From UBA4064 sp050179135 (GTDB lineage: Bacteria > Desulfobacterota > Desulfobacteria > Desulfobacterales > Desulfatirhabdiaceae), in NCBI GenBank assembly GCA_050179135.1, contig JBFXFK010000204.1:1-8241 (forward strand): a stretch of 8,241 nucleotides of DNA. The letters run 5' to 3'. A program made the position numbers and the translations under genes. The notes under the pieces were generated by a model, which was not told the DNA's origin, ran no database searches, and was given only the letters and a program-made list of their open reading frames with translations. This document shows, one piece after another, positions 5,568 through 8,241 of the stretch (position 1 is the first letter of the stretch; every line of letters begins with the position of its first letter).

Positions 5568-6950
5568 TTGGTTTATCGGATACGCTGGAAACAAATCGTG
5601 TTGATGGGCCTAGCGGTGTCGCTTCTGTGGCTATTTGCCTGTGCGGCGCCACAAGCCGGAATGTCTGTTCCGGGCCCCACACACCTGCCGAACACCACCC
5701 GCGGGATGCAGACGCCGGGTTTCTGGATCAGCCGTCATCCGGCCCCCGATACCGTCATTCTGGATCAAAATCAGATCAAAGCGTTGAACCGCCATATCTT
5801 CAGCCTGAAAGTATCGGACGATATTCTGGATGAACAGGCACTGCGATCCGGCGCTGTATTGAAGGCAGAACTGGAAAAAGAGCTTTCGAAACTGAAGCGT
5901 AAACCATTTTACAATGGTTCCGGCCAGGTTATTTCTCCGGAATGGCTGAATGCGCGACAGGCCGAAATGGCCATTCCGGAAATCGGATCGGAAATTCCGG
6001 TCCACTATGGCATTGTCATCCGGTATTCTGATCAGCGGATTCTCCCGACCGATGATCCGGTTTACAGCGAACCGGGTGACAGTGATTTTGATGAGCTGCA
6101 GAACAGCGCCCTGGATCTGGGAACACCGGTCCGAATTCTTCATGAAACAGTCGATCACAGATGGGTTTATGCCCACGCAGGAATCAGCGGCGGCTGGGTA
6201 CGGTCGGAATCCATCGCCAACTGCGGGCGGGAAGACGCCCTTGCCTGGGATCGGCCCGAACGGTTTGTTGTTGTTCTCCGGGCCAAGGCGGATATATTCC
6301 TAAACCCCGAATTGACCGGTTACCATGAAACGGTTCGCATGGGCGTCTGTCTGCCCCTGGTTGGGCATGCCGATTCATCTGTGCTGGTGAGCATTCCATT
6401 GCGGAATGCTGACGGAGATCTGATTTCAGAAACCGGTTATGTCCGGGCCGCGACGGTTCATCCGGGATTTCTGGCAGCAACCCCCCGAAACATGATGCAG
6501 CAGGCATTTGAATTGCTGAACGCGCCATATGGATGGGGCGGCATGTATGGCGAGCAGGACTGCTCCCGGTTTATCCAGGAAGTTCTGGCCACCACCGGCA
6601 TTCGAATGCCCAGAAATTCTTCGGATCAGGCCAAAATCGGGCAGCAGATCGCGGCATTTTCCGAACCGGTTGATATCCCGTCACGAAACCATGCCCTGAT
6701 GCGTCACGCAGAAGGCGGTATCACCCTGTTGTATCTGAAGGGACATATCATGCTGTATCTGGGGCATGTGGATGACCGGCATTATGTGATTCATTCGACC
6801 TATGCCTACCGGATACCATTTGAAACAGTGGATCAAACCGTTCGAATCAATCGGGTGGCCGTAAGCGACCTGTCTCTGGGTGAGGGGGCAAAACGGGGAT
6901 CGCTTGCGGAGCGTCTGGTGTCGGTTCGAAAAATGTCGCCAAATTTTTAA
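5568..6950 (+). CDS. SH3-domain NlpC/P60 lipoprotein, cell-wall peptidase
   Basis: A predicted lipoprotein of 460 residues that should cut peptide stems of peptidoglycan, probably as a gamma-D-glutamyl-diamino-acid endopeptidase. The N-terminus has basic residues (R4, R6, K8), a hydrophobic stretch and the lipobox LFAC with C25; A26 at +2 favours the outer membrane. A helical N-terminal segment (about 60-135) precedes two SH3-like modules (about 145-215 and 230-300). The NlpC/P60 domain follows, with PYGWGG (320-325), catalytic C332 in DCSRF, H393 in KGHIMLYLG and H409 in VIHS, so the triad looks intact. Architecture matches the SH3b1/SH3b2 family known from a Desulfovibrio vulgaris crystal structure. 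The start is TTG 5568, with the purine block AAAGGGGCGGGG (5551-5562). GTG 5598 or ATG 5604 would remove most of the basic n-region. Confidence 0.88.
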   Translation: MVYRIRWKQIVLMGLAVSLLWLFACAAPQAGMSVPGPTHLPNTTRGMQTPGFWISRHPAPDTVILDQNQIKALNRHIFSLKVSDDILDEQALRSGAVLKAELEKELSKLKRKPFYNGSGQVISPEWLNARQAEMAIPEIGSEIPVHYGIVIRYSDQRILPTDDPVYSEPGDSDFDELQNSALDLGTPVRILHETVDHRWVYAHAGISGGWVRSESIANCGREDALAWDRPERFVVVLRAKADIFLNPELTGYHETVRMGVCLPLVGHADSSVLVSIPLRNADGDLISETGYVRAATVHPGFLAATPRNMMQQAFELLNAPYGWGGMYGEQDCSRFIQEVLATTGIRMPRNSSDQAKIGQQIAAFSEPVDIPSRNHALMRHAEGGITLLYLKGHIMLYLGHVDDRHYVIHSTYAYRIPFETVDQTVRINRVAVSDLSLGEGAKRGSLAERLVSVRKMSPNF

Positions 6951-6969
6951 TTCAAAATATTGAGTTTCG

Positions 6970-7755
6970 ATGAACCAGACACCCTATATCCATTCGGATT
7001 ATCATACCCGTTCTGAACCGGTTTCCCGGTTTTCAAAATCCTTTCCATCGATCGTTTTTTACCGGTATTTCTTTCCCATTGTCTGGAATGCCAGCCGGAG
7101 GGCTCAGCGGGGACAATATGACGGTGCCGCATGGATACAAAGCAGCATTGATGTGTTGCGGGCACTGGAGCAGGCAGGGGTGGTGTTTGATATCACGGGC
7201 ATGGACCAGCTTTCCGGATTGAACACGCCCTGTGTCATCATCGGCAATCACATGAGCGTTCTGGAAACCGCCATATTGCCGGGTGTGATCCATCCCAGGC
7301 GGCGGGTGACATTTATTGTCAAGCAAAGCCTGCTGGATTACCCCATATTCGGCCCTGTCATCCGATCCCGTGACCCCATTGCCGTGACCCGGACAAACCC
7401 CAGGCAGGATTTCAAAACCGTTATGGAACAGGGAACCGACCGTCTGAACCGGGGTGTTTCGATCATTGTTTTTCCCCAGACCACCCGGGTTCAGGTATTC
7501 GATTCGGGCCAATTCAACACCATTGGCATCAAGCTGGCGCAGCGCGCCGGCGTGCCGGTCATCCCGCTGGCGGTATTGACGGATGCCTGGAAAGAGGGAT
7601 CGCTCCTTTCTGATATAGGGCCCATCATTCCCTCAAAACCGGTTCATATCGCTTTTGGAAAACCGGCATGGATACAGGGACGGGGCACCGAGGCCCATCA
7701 GGAGGTCATTCAGTTCATTCACCAGAATCTGATGAAATGGCAACAGGCGATATAG
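6970..7755 (+). CDS. PlsC-like lysophospholipid acyltransferase with altered motifs
   Basis: The product has 261 residues and the layout of the 1-acylglycerol-phosphate acyltransferase family, which moves an acyl chain onto a lysophospholipid or similar alcohol at the inner membrane. Motif I is NHMSVLET with H94 and E99 (HX4E rather than the usual HX4D). Motif II is GPVIRSRDPIAVTR (128-141). Motif III is IVFPQTTR (166-173) in place of FPEGTR. Motif IV is AGVPVIPLAV (193-202). No clear signal peptide or strong transmembrane helix is seen; the aromatic N-terminal segment at 25-39 may sit on the membrane. ATG 6970 lies 19 nt after the lipoprotein stop, with only a weak TGAG ribosome site, suggesting coupling. 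The substitutions may define a subfamily with another acceptor or indicate reduced activity. Family confident, substrate not. Confidence 0.8.
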   Translation: MNQTPYIHSDYHTRSEPVSRFSKSFPSIVFYRYFFPIVWNASRRAQRGQYDGAAWIQSSIDVLRALEQAGVVFDITGMDQLSGLNTPCVIIGNHMSVLETAILPGVIHPRRRVTFIVKQSLLDYPIFGPVIRSRDPIAVTRTNPRQDFKTVMEQGTDRLNRGVSIIVFPQTTRVQVFDSGQFNTIGIKLAQRAGVPVIPLAVLTDAWKEGSLLSDIGPIIPSKPVHIAFGKPAWIQGRGTEAHQEVIQFIHQNLMKWQQAI

Positions 7756-7904
7756 TTTCTGAATGAAACGTGTTTTCCGGTTGAATGCGGTTGGCATCGG
7801 CCAGATCGATTATCTCGGATTCCACCCGCGTTTCGGCAGGCACATATTGGGGGATGTTACCTAACCCCATGATATTGCTGGAGTACGTTCCGGCTATTTG
7901 GCTT

Positions 7905-7938
7905 GTCAGAGAGCCACAAAAAGCCGTGGCACCCTGAC
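7905..7938. repeat. Two-part hairpin
   Basis: GTCAG (7905-7909) pairs with CTGAC (7934-7938). After a short internal loop (AGA opposite ACC, in which the central G and C can pair), GCCAC (7913-7917) pairs with GTGGC (7926-7930) around the loop AAAAAGCC. That gives 11 pairs with two mismatches in a symmetric rod. No T tract follows on the + strand. It could be an mRNA 3' structure for the acyltransferase transcript or part of a repeat element. Confidence 0.5.
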
Positions 7939-8188
7939 CTGCCCGCTGTGGACTGAATTTCCAAAGGACGACTCTCAAAACCAGCCCTCAAAACGCACCT
8001 CTACAATGTGAATTTTTATAGCCAAATTGATCAACATTGCGGGTCATGTCAGCCTTACATTTTACGGTCAGATAAAACATTTTAGGTTCGGCGTTGCATA
8101 GCCAATTGACTGATCTAAGGTTCCCCCCAAAGTCAAGACACGATTTGGCAAAAGTTAAGCTCAAAATTGGCGATTTTCCCATGATTTT

Positions 8189-8216
8189 TTGTCTATACAC
8201 TTTTTCAATTTATGAT
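8189..8216 (+). promoter_or_regulatory. Weak promoter-like sequence at the right edge
   Basis: TATGAT (8211-8216) matches five of six -10 positions, with TTGTCT (8189-8194) 16 nt upstream matching four of six. A purine block, GAGAGGGGG (8221-8229), and an ATG at 8231 follow, but too closely for a normal leader. The surroundings are A+T rich, so chance matches are likely. It would serve a gene to the right of the window. Confidence 0.25.
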
Positions 8217-8241
8217 TCTTGAGAGGGGGTATGGGGAGTCC

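Larger units (their letters stand above)
7756..8241. other. Intergenic region without a supported gene
   Basis: No convincing gene was found. Two minus-strand ORFs (7715-7978, starting at TTG, and 7988-8200) have products that match no family I recognise and no good ribosome site. No T-tract terminator follows the acyltransferase gene; only a weak GTTTC/GAAAC repeat touches its stop (7755-7769). A two-part hairpin lies at 7905-7938. A short tandem repeat of 13-bp period, each unit starting CTCAAAAC, lies at 7974-7999. From about 7975 the sequence becomes more A+T rich. This could be a boundary of inserted DNA or the upstream region of a gene beyond the window. Confidence 0.5.

Noticed and set aside
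7755..7769. GTTTC/GAAAC repeat as a terminator of the envelope operon
   Set aside because: Five weak base pairs without a proper T run are not enough.
7927..7942. Sigma54-like TGGCAC ... CTGC sequence
   Set aside because: GG and GC are separated by 11 nt instead of the strict 10, and the sequence is part of the hairpin stem.
7715..7978. Minus-strand ORF of 87 codons at the end of the acyltransferase gene
   Set aside because: TTG start, no ribosome site, overlap with the acyltransferase 3' end, and no similarity I recognise.
7988..8200. Minus-strand ORF of 70 codons, considered as a transposase remnant
   Set aside because: I could not match it to any transposase motif or find flanking terminal repeats.

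Overview
The window looks like a chromosome segment from an anaerobic deltaproteobacterium, most likely a sulfate reducer of the Desulfobacterales type. That placement is an inference. It rests on mid-range base composition and on the gene families present: a DUF294 regulator, an ACSM-like acyl-CoA synthetase with a small membrane protein and a sodium/solute symporter, and a Desulfovibrio-type SH3-NlpC/P60 lipoprotein. No rRNA, tRNA, CRISPR array or complete mobile element is visible. All convincing genes are on the + strand.

Layout. (1) 1-608 is the C-terminal 201 residues of a DUF294 (putative nucleotidyltransferase) protein, cut by the left edge. (2) 609-1154 has no large gene but is rich in structure: a long imperfect hairpin (660-718), a second hairpin with an A-rich loop (811-841), a sigma70-like promoter (945-972), a TetR-type palindrome just downstream of it (988-1003), a second palindrome (1029-1045), a possible 26-codon leader ORF (1062-1142) and a 14-bp direct repeat whose second copy overlaps the ribosome binding site of the next gene. 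(3) 1155-4802 is an uptake-and-activation operon: an acyl-CoA synthetase, a perfect 14-bp hairpin, a 97-residue two-helix membrane protein and a 544-residue sodium/solute symporter, closed by a clear terminator at 4833-4868. (4) 4980-7755 is a three-gene envelope operon behind an extended -10 promoter: a YIP1-like membrane protein, an SH3/NlpC-P60 lipoprotein with a TTG start, and a PlsC-like acyltransferase with altered catalytic motifs. (5) 7756-8241 has no gene I can support. It contains a hairpin at 7905-7938 and a weak promoter-like sequence near the right edge.

How the genes fit together. The first operon probably imports a monocarboxylate with sodium and converts it to its CoA thioester. 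The synthetase has Gly where acetyl-CoA synthetase has the Trp that restricts the pocket to short acids, so the substrate may be larger than acetate or propionate. The TetR-like site suggests control by an acyl-CoA or acid-responsive repressor that is not encoded here. DUF294 proteins are often encoded beside this type of symporter, so the truncated first gene probably belongs to the same functional neighbourhood. The second operon concerns the cell envelope. I see no wholly new system. The most unusual points are the layered leader of the synthetase gene and the non-canonical HX4E / FPQTTR motifs of the acyltransferase.
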